Assembly: GCA_020638995.1 (NCBI GenBank)
Contig: JACKHM010000003.1
Span: 930,001-994,000 of the forward strand
Direction of reading: 5' to 3'
Length of the DNA stretch: 64,000 nucleotides
Origin: Planctomycetaceae bacterium
GTDB taxonomy: Bacteria; Planctomycetota; Planctomycetia; Pirellulales; Pirellulaceae
The notes beneath the pieces are model-generated. The model had not been told where the DNA came from. It made no database searches and was given only the letters and a program-made list of their open reading frames with translations. The position numbers and the translations under genes are program-made. Positions 45,030 to 54,596 of this stretch are shown one piece after another (position 1 is the first letter of the stretch; every line of letters starts with the position of its first letter).

Positions 45030-45054
45030 CGTCGAACCTTCCTGGCATGACAGC

Positions 45055-46005
45055 TCAGTTGGACCATAACCGTTGTTTCAGTTGATCAAGCTTCTCCATA
45101 CGGGGATCGGAGACGCTATCGTGTTCTCGCTCGAAAGTTAACTCCAAGCCCGAAAAGCTAACCTGCTGTCGCAGTATGGTCCCGTCGTCGCGCACCCACT
45201 CTCTGCTAATTGGATCGCGAGTCGCCTGCACGCCTGATCCCGCCTCGGTTCGGTAGACGACGAGCTTCGTCTCCACTTCGTCACTCCCCCACATGATAAT
45301 GTCGTGCTGTTCGACTTCAGCTTGTAACATTTGTATGGGGCTGTTTACTGCGAATGCCCGCACAACCGGAATGGTCCATTTCTGCCCAATGTAAAGCCCT
45401 TTCAGTTCCGGGCGTGGTGAGAAGGCGCTTTCGACTAATGCCTCAGGGGGAAGTTGAATGGAATGCTTGAAGGACTGCCCGTGTCCAGCACCTCCACTCG
45501 ACACTTGGGACACGATCGTCAGCTTGCCTTTCTCTTGAACGATACCTTCGATCCGCAGGAAGTCCGGAACGTCGCTCAGATCGATAGTGGTGTCAAAGCG
45601 CGAAAGTCTACGATTTATGTCGAACGTCATGCGCGTCGCGACCACCATGTCGAGATCAAAGCCACGAGTGCCTTGAACCAAGGGCTTCACAACTGCCGCG
45701 ACTGCGCCGAGGGACTCCGAAAGCACCGACTCCACTGGCAAATCCTCGAACTCTACAAAGCTCAACCGATCCAACTCGCCCGTTGGTCGCTCTTCTACGC
45801 GACTGGCGGCGAATCCTACGGTTCGTTCCTTCCAACGCAACTTCCATGTGTCCGGTAATTCCTCCGATTTCGTTGGTTCTAGAGCGATTTGGTAGTCCGG
45901 CGGATCGCCACCCAGCATCGGCGGAATCACTTTCTCGGTAAGCAACCAAGCCATGGAGCTCACCCAAAAGACTACCACGAGTCCATTGAAAATGCGGCCA
46001 AACAT
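45055..46005 (-). CDS. Membrane-anchored protein of the ABC exporter operon
   Basis: A 316-residue protein with one N-terminal membrane segment (residues ~4-22, FNGLVVVFWVSSMAWLLTEK) and a large exported beta-rich domain (DTWKLRWKERTVGFAASRVE; TIDLSDVPDFLRIEGIVQEK; LYIGQKWTIPVVRAF). It ends 25 bases before the ATPase gene on the same strand and could be an accessory or substrate-binding component. No family recognised. ATG 46005 was chosen because it starts just before the membrane segment; the frame extends to 46128. Confidence 0.65.
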   Translation of the reverse strand: MFGRIFNGLVVVFWVSSMAWLLTEKVIPPMLGGDPPDYQIALEPTKSEELPDTWKLRWKERTVGFAASRVEERPTGELDRLSFVEFEDLPVESVLSESLGAVAAVVKPLVQGTRGFDLDMVVATRMTFDINRRLSRFDTTIDLSDVPDFLRIEGIVQEKGKLTIVSQVSSGGAGHGQSFKHSIQLPPEALVESAFSPRPELKGLYIGQKWTIPVVRAFAVNSPIQMLQAEVEQHDIIMWGSDEVETKLVVYRTEAGSGVQATRDPISREWVRDDGTILRQQVSFSGLELTFEREHDSVSDPRMEKLDQLKQRLWSN

Positions 46006-46226
46006 AAAAGATAAGAAGTGTATCGTTTGCCGGAGAGTAGATAAAACTGTTTCGTTTGAGACTATTCTACCCAAAACGCCATCGTAAAGGCATCTGTCAG
46101 CGGCAATCGTTTGTAATCGAGGTTGCAATGAGCGGGCGTAATGTTGATATTATCCGGGCAGTCGCCGCTCATCTTGAAGGTGCGGTCGGCTCCGATTCTC
46201 AATTTCTGTGCATGGAGGCGCTTTCG

Positions 46227-46949
46227 ATGAAAGCCTGTTTTATTCGGTATGGCAGCTGTCTTGCCCTTTTAATGGGTACCATGTTTGCGATTGGCTGTGG
46301 TGGTGATGCGCCAACCGCTAATATCACTTCTGGTGACGGAGATTCTGAGACGAGCAGGACCGATGTCCCAGGCGGCGGCGCCGCAACCCTGACCTCGAGC
46401 GTTCCAAACTCCGAGAGCGAAGAGGTTGCGTTGCCCAAAAAGAACCTTTACCCCGAGGTTGTGATCAAGACCTCGATGGGGAATATCCGCGTCCGCTTGA
46501 ATGCCGAAAAATCTCCCATCACCGTCGACAACTTTCTTGAAGGTTACGTCGATCGAGAGTTTTACAGCAACACGATCTTTCATCATGTAGATCCCGGCTA
46601 TGTCGTAGCGGGCGGTTTCACGCCGGAACTCGAAGCGAAACAGGTCCGCGCACCGATCCGAAACGAAGCATCGAACGGACTTAAGAACATTCGTGGCACC
46701 GTCACAATGTCGAGGTCACCCGAGTATTCGAACAGCGCAACATCACAATTCTTTATCAATATCACCGCAGCTGCGACCTTGGACTACGACGAGAGCTCGG
46801 AGAATGACGGGTATTGTGTCTTCGGCGAAGTCGTCGATGGTATGGATGTCGTGGAGGCTATTTCCAAAGCCGAGGTACACGATACGGGCGATTTTCCGCA
46901 GTTGCCGGTCGAGGCGGTCGTCATCACGTCGATCGAACGCATTGACTAG
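46227..46949 (+). CDS. Cyclophilin-type peptidyl-prolyl isomerase, lipoprotein
   Basis: A 240-residue exported PPIase. The N-terminus is a lipoprotein signal ending in MFAIGCGGD (lipid-modified Cys), then a low-complexity linker. The cyclophilin domain begins VVIKTSMGNIRVRLNAEKSP and has ITVDNFLEGYV, FHHVDPGYVVAGG, MSRSPEYSNSATSQFFINI and YCVFGEVVDGMDVVEAI. It accelerates proline isomerisation during folding outside the cytoplasm. GGAGG lies eight bases before ATG 46227; the longer frame upstream to 46056 is unlikely to be translated. Confidence 0.92.
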   Translation: MKACFIRYGSCLALLMGTMFAIGCGGDAPTANITSGDGDSETSRTDVPGGGAATLTSSVPNSESEEVALPKKNLYPEVVIKTSMGNIRVRLNAEKSPITVDNFLEGYVDREFYSNTIFHHVDPGYVVAGGFTPELEAKQVRAPIRNEASNGLKNIRGTVTMSRSPEYSNSATSQFFINITAAATLDYDESSENDGYCVFGEVVDGMDVVEAISKAEVHDTGDFPQLPVEAVVITSIERID

Positions 46950-47107
46950 TGCAGACGCACGCTAGTTGTCGCCTGCGACGGTGTGACCGGCGGTAGCGGT
47001 ACGCTTTGGCCGTAGGGCGTGTGAAATACGCCATCTTTGTCGCCGCTAGTGCATTTCATGCAATCTACACAAGGCAAAGTGTACCAGTAATACGACTGGC
47101 GAATAAA

Positions 47108-47137
47108 TTGACGCGGCTATGGACATGCCTGTAGAAT
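47108..47137 (+). promoter_or_regulatory. Sigma-70-type promoter
   Basis: TTGACG (47108-47113), an 18-base spacer and TAGAAT (47132-47137), about 40 bases before the ATG at 47176. The best-matched housekeeping promoter in the window. Confidence 0.65.
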
Positions 47138-47175
47138 GGCGAGCGCTGCAGGGGCTCCTGAAGCGGAGTGAGCCA

Positions 47176-48006
47176 ATGGTAGGTTCTGAGTTCATAAGGG
47201 CGGCCGTTGTCGTTTTCTGCACCTTCGGAACGCTTTCGTTATGTGTCGCCCAACAGGTATATACGACCGCGCCGCTGGTTACTTCAAGCGATAGCTACTA
47301 CGAAAGCATTGGAACAGACTGGGGCTTCACGCACCGAGGTCGTAACGGCTATGTGTTTTTCAATCGCGGTGGATCCAATAGTGGAATCCCCACTGTCGGT
47401 GGCTACGACCCGAATGCCGCAGGTCGCATTGGCGTTGGAACACGCAGCGGCAACAACAGTTTTTACTTCAACGCGTGGGCTGGACAAGGAAGCAATCGCA
47501 GCGTGACTTCCACGGCGCCGGGCCTTATGCTGCGGAACGGTGGTCAAGGCTTCGTTCAGGATATTTCGGTGTCGCCATTCGTTACCAGTCTCATTCCTGT
47601 TGTTGGCGATCGGCCCATTAGTCCGGTAGAAGAGCGACTCACACGTCTGCGCCAAGAATCTGCGTTCACGAATCCGAATTCATCACCGACGGACAGTCAG
47701 TTGCTGTTGGGAACGACCGCCGACGAAAAACCCGCTTCGCCCGCGACTAGTCCATCAATACCTTTTTCGCGTGGTAGTTCCGCAGAACGTGGTGACATTA
47801 GTCTCGCCGAAATTCGTAGCCGCCAAGCGAGTCAGCCAAGCGTTGACCCAGCGGACGAAGTCAATCAATTGATCGAAACCGCTCGGCTGGCGGAAGCGAG
47901 TGGTCGTTTGGGCGCCGCAAGAATCCGCTATCAACAGGCCGCCGCGAAAGCAACCGGCGAGCTCCAGGAAGCGTTGGTCGCCAAATACAATAGTCTTATC
48001 GAGTGA
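47176..48006 (+). CDS. Exported hypothetical protein
   Basis: A 276-residue protein. A signal peptide (FIRAAVVVFCTFGTLSLCVA, cleavage before QQVY) is followed by a Gly/Asn/Ser/Tyr-rich region (FFNRGGSNSGIPTVGGYDPN, SGNNSFYFNAWAGQG) and a C-terminal helical part (EVNQLIETARLAEASGRLGA). The glycine-rich half could be surface-exposed. No family recognised. ATG 47176 was chosen because the signal peptide starts there; the ATG at 47119 lies upstream of the expected ribosome site. Confidence 0.7.
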   Translation: MVGSEFIRAAVVVFCTFGTLSLCVAQQVYTTAPLVTSSDSYYESIGTDWGFTHRGRNGYVFFNRGGSNSGIPTVGGYDPNAAGRIGVGTRSGNNSFYFNAWAGQGSNRSVTSTAPGLMLRNGGQGFVQDISVSPFVTSLIPVVGDRPISPVEERLTRLRQESAFTNPNSSPTDSQLLLGTTADEKPASPATSPSIPFSRGSSAERGDISLAEIRSRQASQPSVDPADEVNQLIETARLAEASGRLGAARIRYQQAAAKATGELQEALVAKYNSLIE

Positions 48007-48277
48007 AACGCCCCGGCCTCCTAGCGTTGGCCGGTTGAACCTGCAGCTTTTGCGCGAGCTATGACTTCTCAAGCGAGAACCTCGACGTCGAGGGGCCCGG
48101 ACTTCGGGTAGTAGCTGAAAGTCGCGGGGCGATTTTCTGGGCGTGTTTGGAGCTATTCGCCGATCTTGTTTACCCAGTGTCCGATGTTAGTGACCGCATT
48201 GGTTGCATTCTGCATGACGTGAAACCGATCATGGACGATCTTTTCCTCGGCCAACGGGGCCGTCGCGACGCTCGGAT

Positions 48278-49753
48278 TCAAGCAATGACCTCGCTAACGA
48301 CTCGTGGTTTCGTCACGCCCGTCAAGCGCTCCTTGAGGCCATTGCGTTCGACGAACAACGCCTCGTGATGCAACCCCAGCAGAAACAGAATCGTAGCGTG
48401 CCAGTCTTCCACGCTTACACGATCCTCAACTGCGGCAAAACCAAGATCGTCAGTCTTCCCGAGTACAAAGCCGCGTTTTACGCCGCCTCCAGCCATCCAA
48501 GTGCAGATCGCATTCTTGTTGTGATCTCGACCCGCCTTTGCCGCGTCTTTGTCGCCAGGCAACTGAGCGATCGGCAGCCGCCCCATCTCGCCACCCCAAA
48601 GAACAAGCGTTTCGTCAAGTAACCCACGCTGAGCAAGATCCTGGAGCAACGCTGCAACCGGTTTGTCGGTTCGCAGGCAGGCATCACGTAGTGACGTACC
48701 GATATTACTGTGGTTATCCCAGATTTGGCTGTTTATAAACAATTGAACAAAGCGCACTCCTCGTTCGATCAGTCTCCTCGCTATCAAACATCGTCGCCCG
48801 TAAGAGGCGGTTGTCGGGTCGTTGACACCGTACATCTCCAAGGTCGCAGCGTTCTCTCGAGAAAGATCCAGTGCGTCGCTCGCTTCTATCTGCATTCTCG
48901 CGGCAAGTTCGTACGACGCGATGCGGGCGCCCAATTGTGGATATCCGGTACGCGATCGCTGATGAATGAGGTCGAGCTTCCCCAGCAACTCTCGCTCGAT
49001 TTGCGTAACGGTATCCGGCTCCTCGAAGCCACGTGTGAGATTCAACACAGGCGATCCTGTCGCACGAAATCGGGTACCCTGAAACACCGGCGGCAGGTAG
49101 CCCGACGTCCAGTTATCAATTCCGTTCACGGGCAACCCTAGAGGGTCGTCGAGGACAACATATGCCGGAAGATTTTCATTCTCACTACCCAGCCCGTACG
49201 AAACCCACGCCCCGAGCGACGGACGTCCGATGAATTCGCTGCCCGAATGAATCTTGTAGAGTGCAGGTTCGTGGGTCAGATTCGTCGTATGCATCGACCG
49301 GACCATGGCTACTTTGTCGACTTGTTTGGCGAAATGCGGCATGACGTCACTGACCCACATTCCGCTCTCGCCATGTTGAGCGAATTTGAATGGGCACTTC
49401 ATTAGCGCCCCAGCGGCTTCCGGAAACTCGACCTCGCCGGCGATTTTCTTGAAATAGTCCTCGCCATGACGCTTATCTAGCTCGACCTTTGGGTCAAACA
49501 GGTCCATCTGGCTTGGGCCACCATTCATGAACAAGTGAACGACGCCTTTGGCTGACGCGGGGTGGGCCGTTTTTCGGGGGGCGGTGTCGAGTATCTCGCG
49601 GCCAGCAGTCGACTCGCGACCATACATCTCTGTATGGAACAATTGCATTAAAGCGGCCGTACAAAGACCGCTACCGACATGTCGAAACAAACCGCGCCTA
49701 GTCGAGCGTGATTGTTCCAAAGGCCGTTCAGTATCTCGCGCTAATTCAGTCAT
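48278..49753 (-). CDS. DUF1501 protein
   Basis: A 491-residue DUF1501 protein, paralogue of the one at 36419. TRRGLFRHVGSGLC near the N-terminus suggests Tat export. GVVHLFMNGGPSQMDLFDPK, AMVRSMHTTNLTHEPALYKI, QIWDNHSNI, TLVLWGGEMGRLPIAQ and GRDHNKNA are family motifs. ATG 49753 lies eight bases past the stop of the PSD1 protein gene; a TTG at 49768 would make the genes overlap. The two genes form the usual pair. Confidence 0.92.
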   Translation of the reverse strand: MTELARDTERPLEQSRSTRRGLFRHVGSGLCTAALMQLFHTEMYGRESTAGREILDTAPRKTAHPASAKGVVHLFMNGGPSQMDLFDPKVELDKRHGEDYFKKIAGEVEFPEAAGALMKCPFKFAQHGESGMWVSDVMPHFAKQVDKVAMVRSMHTTNLTHEPALYKIHSGSEFIGRPSLGAWVSYGLGSENENLPAYVVLDDPLGLPVNGIDNWTSGYLPPVFQGTRFRATGSPVLNLTRGFEEPDTVTQIERELLGKLDLIHQRSRTGYPQLGARIASYELAARMQIEASDALDLSRENAATLEMYGVNDPTTASYGRRCLIARRLIERGVRFVQLFINSQIWDNHSNIGTSLRDACLRTDKPVAALLQDLAQRGLLDETLVLWGGEMGRLPIAQLPGDKDAAKAGRDHNKNAICTWMAGGGVKRGFVLGKTDDLGFAAVEDRVSVEDWHATILFLLGLHHEALFVERNGLKERLTGVTKPRVVSEVIA

Positions 49754-49760
49754 GGATGGG

Positions 49761-52499
49761 TCAATCAATATAAGAAAACGCTGCGGAGTTAAGGATTGCG
49801 TGGCAGAAGTTGGTCAGCGCGCGCACCTTGGCTTGCTGTTGACTTTCATCACGATTTTCGGGATTCGCTCGCCATTGCTCTTCCAGTTGACTCAAACTGG
49901 ATTTTGAAAGTGCGAGTTCCTCGCTGCCGGCCTCCCGTCCTAACGCGATGCGATAAACCTGGTGGATTTTAGCATCCACATTGTCAGTTCCGTTCTGGGC
50001 GATTTGTTCGGCCAAGTTTTGGGCCCAGCCATGTACAGCAGTATCGTTCAACAGATGCAAAGCCTGCGGAGCGACGATTGATACATTTCGCTGCACGCAA
50101 TTCGGCCCCATCTGGGGTGAGTCGAAGGTCTCAAGCAACGTGGGCAGTTTTGTACGGCGATGCAGTACAAACGCGCTGCGCCGCCAACCGCGTGGCGTGC
50201 GCTTTGACGTCACGAGTCCATCAGGTTGCACCTCCACATCGCCGGGAGGACCATAGAACGTCTCGTCGAGTTGATCTGTGACGAAGAGCAACGAGTCGCG
50301 GAGTACTTCGGCTTCCATCCGCCGCAAAGGCATGTGTGTTAGAAATCGATTATCCGGATCCGCGGCAATCTGGTCTGCCGTCGCTTGAGAGGAGCGACAA
50401 TATGCATCGGAGGTAACGATTGCACGCTGAAGTTGTTTGACGCTCCAACCATCTTGAACGAACTTGACGGACAACCAGTCGAGTAATTCCGGATGTGAGG
50501 GAGTATCACCCATGACGCCGAAGTTCCCCGGAGTTGTGACAAGGGCGCGGCCAAAATGGTGCTGCCAGATGCGATTCACCATGACTCGGGCGGTCAACGG
50601 ATGGTCGTCTCGCGTTAGCCATTGGGCGAACGCGAGGCGGCGCTTAGTCGTTAGAGGCGGTCGCAGTTGATCCTCGGCGAAACTCGAATCCGATCTCGAA
50701 AGAAAAGTAGGGATCTGCGGCGGCACTTCGATGCCAGGCGTAAGGTAGTTGCCTCGCTTCAGCAAAAACGTAGGAGACGGCTCGCCGCGTGACCATAATG
50801 CGCGGATCCGCGGCTCGGGTCGACGCAACGCTTCGGCTTGCTTGACTTGCTCTTCGAGAGATGTCTTGGCTTCGGCGGTCATTGCGGCGCGGAGTTGCTC
50901 TTGGAGCTGAGTAACTTGCGCGGTGATCGTCTTTTCATCCAGCTCCCAATCCTGTCGCTCAGACGTGGTAACGAGATTTAGCGTCCGCTCCTGAGGTCCC
51001 AACCAATCGTGTTCGTCCAGCGCGCCCTTCAACAATGCTGCAAGTTGATAGTAGTCGCCTTGGGAGATGGAATCGAACTTATGCGAATGGCAGCGAGCGC
51101 AATGAATGGTCAATCCCAAGACAGCAGAACCAAGAATCTGAATTTCATCTGCGATCACTTCCAAGCGATCCGGTACAAAATTCGTAATATTGGCAAAAGT
51201 TCGATCAGGAGCTGTGCGCAAGAAACCCGTTGCAACCAAGTTGTCATACAACTCATCCGTGATGACATCCGCGTTCTCATAGTCGGCAAGCTCATCACCG
51301 GCGATCTGCTCGCGTAGGAAGCGATCATACGGCTTGTCTTCGTTAAAAGCCCGAATGACGTAGTCGCGATACCGCCACATATTGGGACGGATGCGGTCCT
51401 CATTTTGCGCTCCTTCAGAGTCCGCATAGCCCGCAACGTCAAGCCAATGCCTTCCCCATCTCGGGCCGTAGTGCGGCGATGCCAGAAGCCGCTCGGCGAG
51501 CCTTTGATATGCCAGCGGATGTGAGTCTGCGACGAATGCATCGATCTCGTCCGGAGTTGGCGGTAGCCCAGTCAGGTCGAGCGACAACCTTCGAATCAAG
51601 GTCACGCGATCAGCCGTTATGGCCGGCGTCAACTTTCGTTCATGGAGTTCCGCTTCAACGAATGTATCGATCTCAGTCGAACAAGCCGGGAAAGAGGAAG
51701 GGTTTGAGGGCAGAATCGCCCGGGGCGACTGAAAGGACCAAGGGTTCTTTCGCCGCTCGCTTTCTCGTGTTTGATTTTCGGACAGTGAGTCGAGTTGAAG
51801 CTGGCTGTCGCGCTGATCCGGATCTGCGTGGGGCATATCGTCGGCAATCCAACGCTCGATAAGTGCTACCTCTGTCGCTTCCATCGGCTTGACGCTGACT
51901 GAGACGAGTTGGCGGCGCGGCGGCATTTCTCCAGCGTGAATTCTTTGCACGAGTAGGCTTTCCTCAGGTTTTCCCGAAATAACGGCAGGCCCCGACTTAC
52001 CTCCTCTCAAAATGGACTCTTTCGATCGCAAATCGAGGTCGGCTTCACGACGTCGATGTCCGTGGCACGGAACGCAGCGAAGCAGCATTAACGGAACAAT
52101 TCGCGTCGTCGTCACCGAAACGCGGTTTTCAAACGCTCGAATCTCGCGACCATCGGCAATCCAATCGTGGATCAGTTTTGTCTCTTCGAGCGTGAGCTTG
52201 GTCTCGCCTTCTGGCGGCATTTCGCCAGACTTGATTCGTTCATAAAGGCGGCTTGCCTCCGGTCGACCAGCCACAATCGCTAAACCCGAATCGCTGCCCG
52301 CCAGAATTGCTGCCATACCAGTAGCTCGGAACCCACCTTCCTGTTTATCCGCACCATGACAGCCCGAGCACTTCGCCGTCAGGATTGGGAGCACTTGCTC
52401 TTCGAGCACGGGAGAAGCCCCATGCGCAGGGGCGAGCGCGGAAGTGGAATACCCCACGGTGATCGCGAACAGAGCTAATAACACCAACCTGCTGAGCAT
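49761..52499 (-). CDS. PSD1-type protein: two cytochrome-c-like domains, DUF1549, DUF1553
   Basis: A 912-residue exported protein. After a signal peptide (MLSRLVLLALFAITVGYSTS) two planctomycete cytochrome-c-like domains each show C-x2-CH (CSGCHGADKQ near residue 43; CVPCHGHRR near 138). DUF1549 follows (LIRRLSLDLTGLPPTPDEID; HWLDVAGYADSEGAQNEDRI; HCARCHSHKFDSIS), then DUF1553 (LTARVMVNRIWQHHFGRALV; LTHMPLRRMEAEVLRD). Its haem-binding head separates it from the paralogue at 37713. It is the first gene of the pair with DUF1501. Confidence 0.93.
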   Translation of the reverse strand: MLSRLVLLALFAITVGYSTSALAPAHGASPVLEEQVLPILTAKCSGCHGADKQEGGFRATGMAAILAGSDSGLAIVAGRPEASRLYERIKSGEMPPEGETKLTLEETKLIHDWIADGREIRAFENRVSVTTTRIVPLMLLRCVPCHGHRRREADLDLRSKESILRGGKSGPAVISGKPEESLLVQRIHAGEMPPRRQLVSVSVKPMEATEVALIERWIADDMPHADPDQRDSQLQLDSLSENQTRESERRKNPWSFQSPRAILPSNPSSFPACSTEIDTFVEAELHERKLTPAITADRVTLIRRLSLDLTGLPPTPDEIDAFVADSHPLAYQRLAERLLASPHYGPRWGRHWLDVAGYADSEGAQNEDRIRPNMWRYRDYVIRAFNEDKPYDRFLREQIAGDELADYENADVITDELYDNLVATGFLRTAPDRTFANITNFVPDRLEVIADEIQILGSAVLGLTIHCARCHSHKFDSISQGDYYQLAALLKGALDEHDWLGPQERTLNLVTTSERQDWELDEKTITAQVTQLQEQLRAAMTAEAKTSLEEQVKQAEALRRPEPRIRALWSRGEPSPTFLLKRGNYLTPGIEVPPQIPTFLSRSDSSFAEDQLRPPLTTKRRLAFAQWLTRDDHPLTARVMVNRIWQHHFGRALVTTPGNFGVMGDTPSHPELLDWLSVKFVQDGWSVKQLQRAIVTSDAYCRSSQATADQIAADPDNRFLTHMPLRRMEAEVLRDSLLFVTDQLDETFYGPPGDVEVQPDGLVTSKRTPRGWRRSAFVLHRRTKLPTLLETFDSPQMGPNCVQRNVSIVAPQALHLLNDTAVHGWAQNLAEQIAQNGTDNVDAKIHQVYRIALGREAGSEELALSKSSLSQLEEQWRANPENRDESQQQAKVRALTNFCHAILNSAAFSYID

Positions 52500-52804
52500 T
52501 GGGATATCTTAGCCGAGCAGTTTCGGTACGTCACATCGGACTACGGCATTACGGCGTCGCGAGGGTCCCGCAAGCGATCGTGAAAATGTTGATTTCTCGC
52601 AACGTGTTGACGGAACACCTCGCCGTGTACGCGAATCGCAACGTGTCGAACGCGGGCTGTAGGCGGCTAACTCGTGCTTTAAGGCACTGCGATGTAAGGC
52701 GTTAAGGCATGTTAGCTCGGTGGGCAAGGGTTGCTTGGCATCACCCGTGCATTTAGCTCGATCCGTTGCCATCAACCGCTGACCCCAACACAGGAGACTG
52801 GACC
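52500..52804. other. Gene-free stretch upstream of the primary sigma factor
   Basis: No convincing gene. A -35-like TTGACG at about 52607-52612 has no clear -10 at standard spacing. AGGAG at 52792-52796 is the ribosome site of the sigma factor gene. Confidence 0.4.
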
Positions 52805-54412
52805 TTGACCAAAACCATCCGAAAAAGCTTTGTCAAGTCAAAGAAGAACGGAACTCACAAGGCCACCAATGGGGCCGCAACTTCCAAATCGAAGACGAAC
52901 CAAAACAGCCGCTCCGAAGATGCTCGCGATCTGTTCGACGATGAAGACGAAGAGCTCGAATCGTCCACGGGAAAGACTGACGACGAGGGATCACCAAACA
53001 ATACGGATGATCCAGTTCGTATGTACCTCATGCAAATGGGCCAAATCCCCTTGCTATCACGCGTCGAAGAAGTCGATGCGGCGAAGGAAATCGAACGAGC
53101 CCGGGCGCTCTATCGCCACAGTATGCTGGCGACCGACTATGTCTTAGAGGGAGCCGTTGCGGCTCTCGAAAAAGTTCGAAATGGCGAGTTGCGATTGGAT
53201 CGGACGATTGAGGTATCGGTAACAAACACAAAGGAAAAGAAAAGCATCATGCGGCGGCTTGGACCGAATCTCAAGACCCTGCGACACTTGCTTGAGCGCA
53301 ATCGAGCCGACTTCCAAATCGCGATCAGCCGACACAACCGGCGAGCTGAGCGGCACGAGGCTTGGAAGCGCCTGGTAATTCGCCGAAACAAGGCGGTTCG
53401 GTTAGTCGAAGAGTTGAACCTCCGAACCAATAAGCTGCATCCGATCTTTGAGAAACTAGAAGAGATTTCAGATCGTATGCAAGTACTTCGCTCGCAGATT
53501 CGCGAGGCCAAGGTCCACGGTATGGTAGGCGGCCGCGGAGTCAATGAATTGCGGGCCGAGTTGCACTACTTGATGCGAATTACGTTTGAGAGTCCCGCCA
53601 CACTCAAGCGTCGCATCGAGAGGACCCATGACTTCCGCCGAGAACATGACGCTGGCAAGCGGTGGCTGTCGGCTGGCAATCTACGGTTGGTTGTGTCGAT
53701 CGCGAAGAAATATCGCAATCGCGGTCTGAGCTTTCTAGACTTGATCCAGGAGGGCAACACAGGGCTAATGCGAGCGGTCGATAAGTTCGAGTACGCTCGG
53801 GGATACAAGTTCTCTACTTATGCAACTTGGTGGATTCGCCAGGCAATCACACGTGCGATTGCCGACCAAAGCCGCACGATTCGTGTACCCGTTCACATGA
53901 TCGACACGATGAGCAAGGTGCGAACCGTAACGCGAGAGTTGCTACAGGAACTCGGTCGAGAGCCCACGCCAGAAGAGACTGCCGAGCGGGCGAAGTTGTC
54001 GCTCGAGGATACTCGGTGCATCATGAAGATGTCACGGCAACCACTGTCGTTAGACCAACCAGTAGGTGACCACGATGACAGCTACTTCGGCGAGTTTGTC
54101 CAAGACTATCGCGAAGACGATCCGTTGTACGACACCAACCAGGAGTCCCTGAAGAATCGGATCAACGATGCCATGGAAACGCTGAACTATCGCGAACGAG
54201 AGATCATCCGTCTGCGGTTTGGTTTGGCTGACGGCTACTCGTACACATTGGAAGAAGTCGGCAAGATCTTCTCGGTAACTCGCGAACGAGTCCGTCAAAT
54301 CGAATCCAAGGCGGTTCGCAAACTTCAGCAGCCGTATCGCTGTCGCTCGCTGGCCAGCTTCTTAGATGGTGTGGAAGTTCCCGCCGACAACATGACCACG
54401 GAAATGGCCTAA
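52805..54412 (+). CDS. rpoD: Primary sigma factor (RpoD/SigA)
   Basis: A 535-residue sigma-70 factor. An acidic, Ser/Lys-rich N-terminus replaces region 1.1; region 1.2 starts DDPVRMYLMQMGQIPLLSR. A ~190-residue non-conserved stretch precedes region 2 (SAGNLRLVVSIAKKYRNRGL; LIQEGNTGLMRAVDKFEYA; FSTYATWWIRQAITRAI). Region 3 (TREL LQELGREPTPEET-like) and region 4 (YTLEEVGKIFSVTRERVRQI) are canonical. The likely start is TTG 52805, with AGGAG eight bases upstream; a TTG at 52766 has no ribosome site. Followed by a strong terminator. Confidence 0.93.
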   Translation: MTKTIRKSFVKSKKNGTHKATNGAATSKSKTNQNSRSEDARDLFDDEDEELESSTGKTDDEGSPNNTDDPVRMYLMQMGQIPLLSRVEEVDAAKEIERARALYRHSMLATDYVLEGAVAALEKVRNGELRLDRTIEVSVTNTKEKKSIMRRLGPNLKTLRHLLERNRADFQIAISRHNRRAERHEAWKRLVIRRNKAVRLVEELNLRTNKLHPIFEKLEEISDRMQVLRSQIREAKVHGMVGGRGVNELRAELHYLMRITFESPATLKRRIERTHDFRREHDAGKRWLSAGNLRLVVSIAKKYRNRGLSFLDLIQEGNTGLMRAVDKFEYARGYKFSTYATWWIRQAITRAIADQSRTIRVPVHMIDTMSKVRTVTRELLQELGREPTPEETAERAKLSLEDTRCIMKMSRQPLSLDQPVGDHDDSYFGEFVQDYREDDPLYDTNQESLKNRINDAMETLNYREREIIRLRFGLADGYSYTLEEVGKIFSVTRERVRQIESKAVRKLQQPYRCRSLASFLDGVEVPADNMTTEMA

Positions 54413-54486
54413 CGCCGAATACTTGGCTCCCTCTCCCCTTCACTGATGGCAATGTTGAACTCGTCGTTCAACAATCAGTCTCCGAG

Positions 54487-54530
54487 CAAACGCCTGCGAC
54501 CACCTCAGGTCACAGGCGTTTGGCTTTTCT
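54487..54530 (+). terminator. Terminator after the sigma factor gene
   Basis: CAAACGCCTG (54487-54496) pairs with CAGGCGTTTG (54513-54522), with further pairing ACC/GGT near a short loop, followed by GCTTTTCTT. It lies 75 bases past the stop and also sits beyond the end of the convergent gene at 54597. Confidence 0.8.
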
Positions 54531-54596
54531 TGCACTAGCCGACGCCCCGATCCACGTCCGCGGCGTCTACAATACGTCATGCTGGCGACCCGACGG

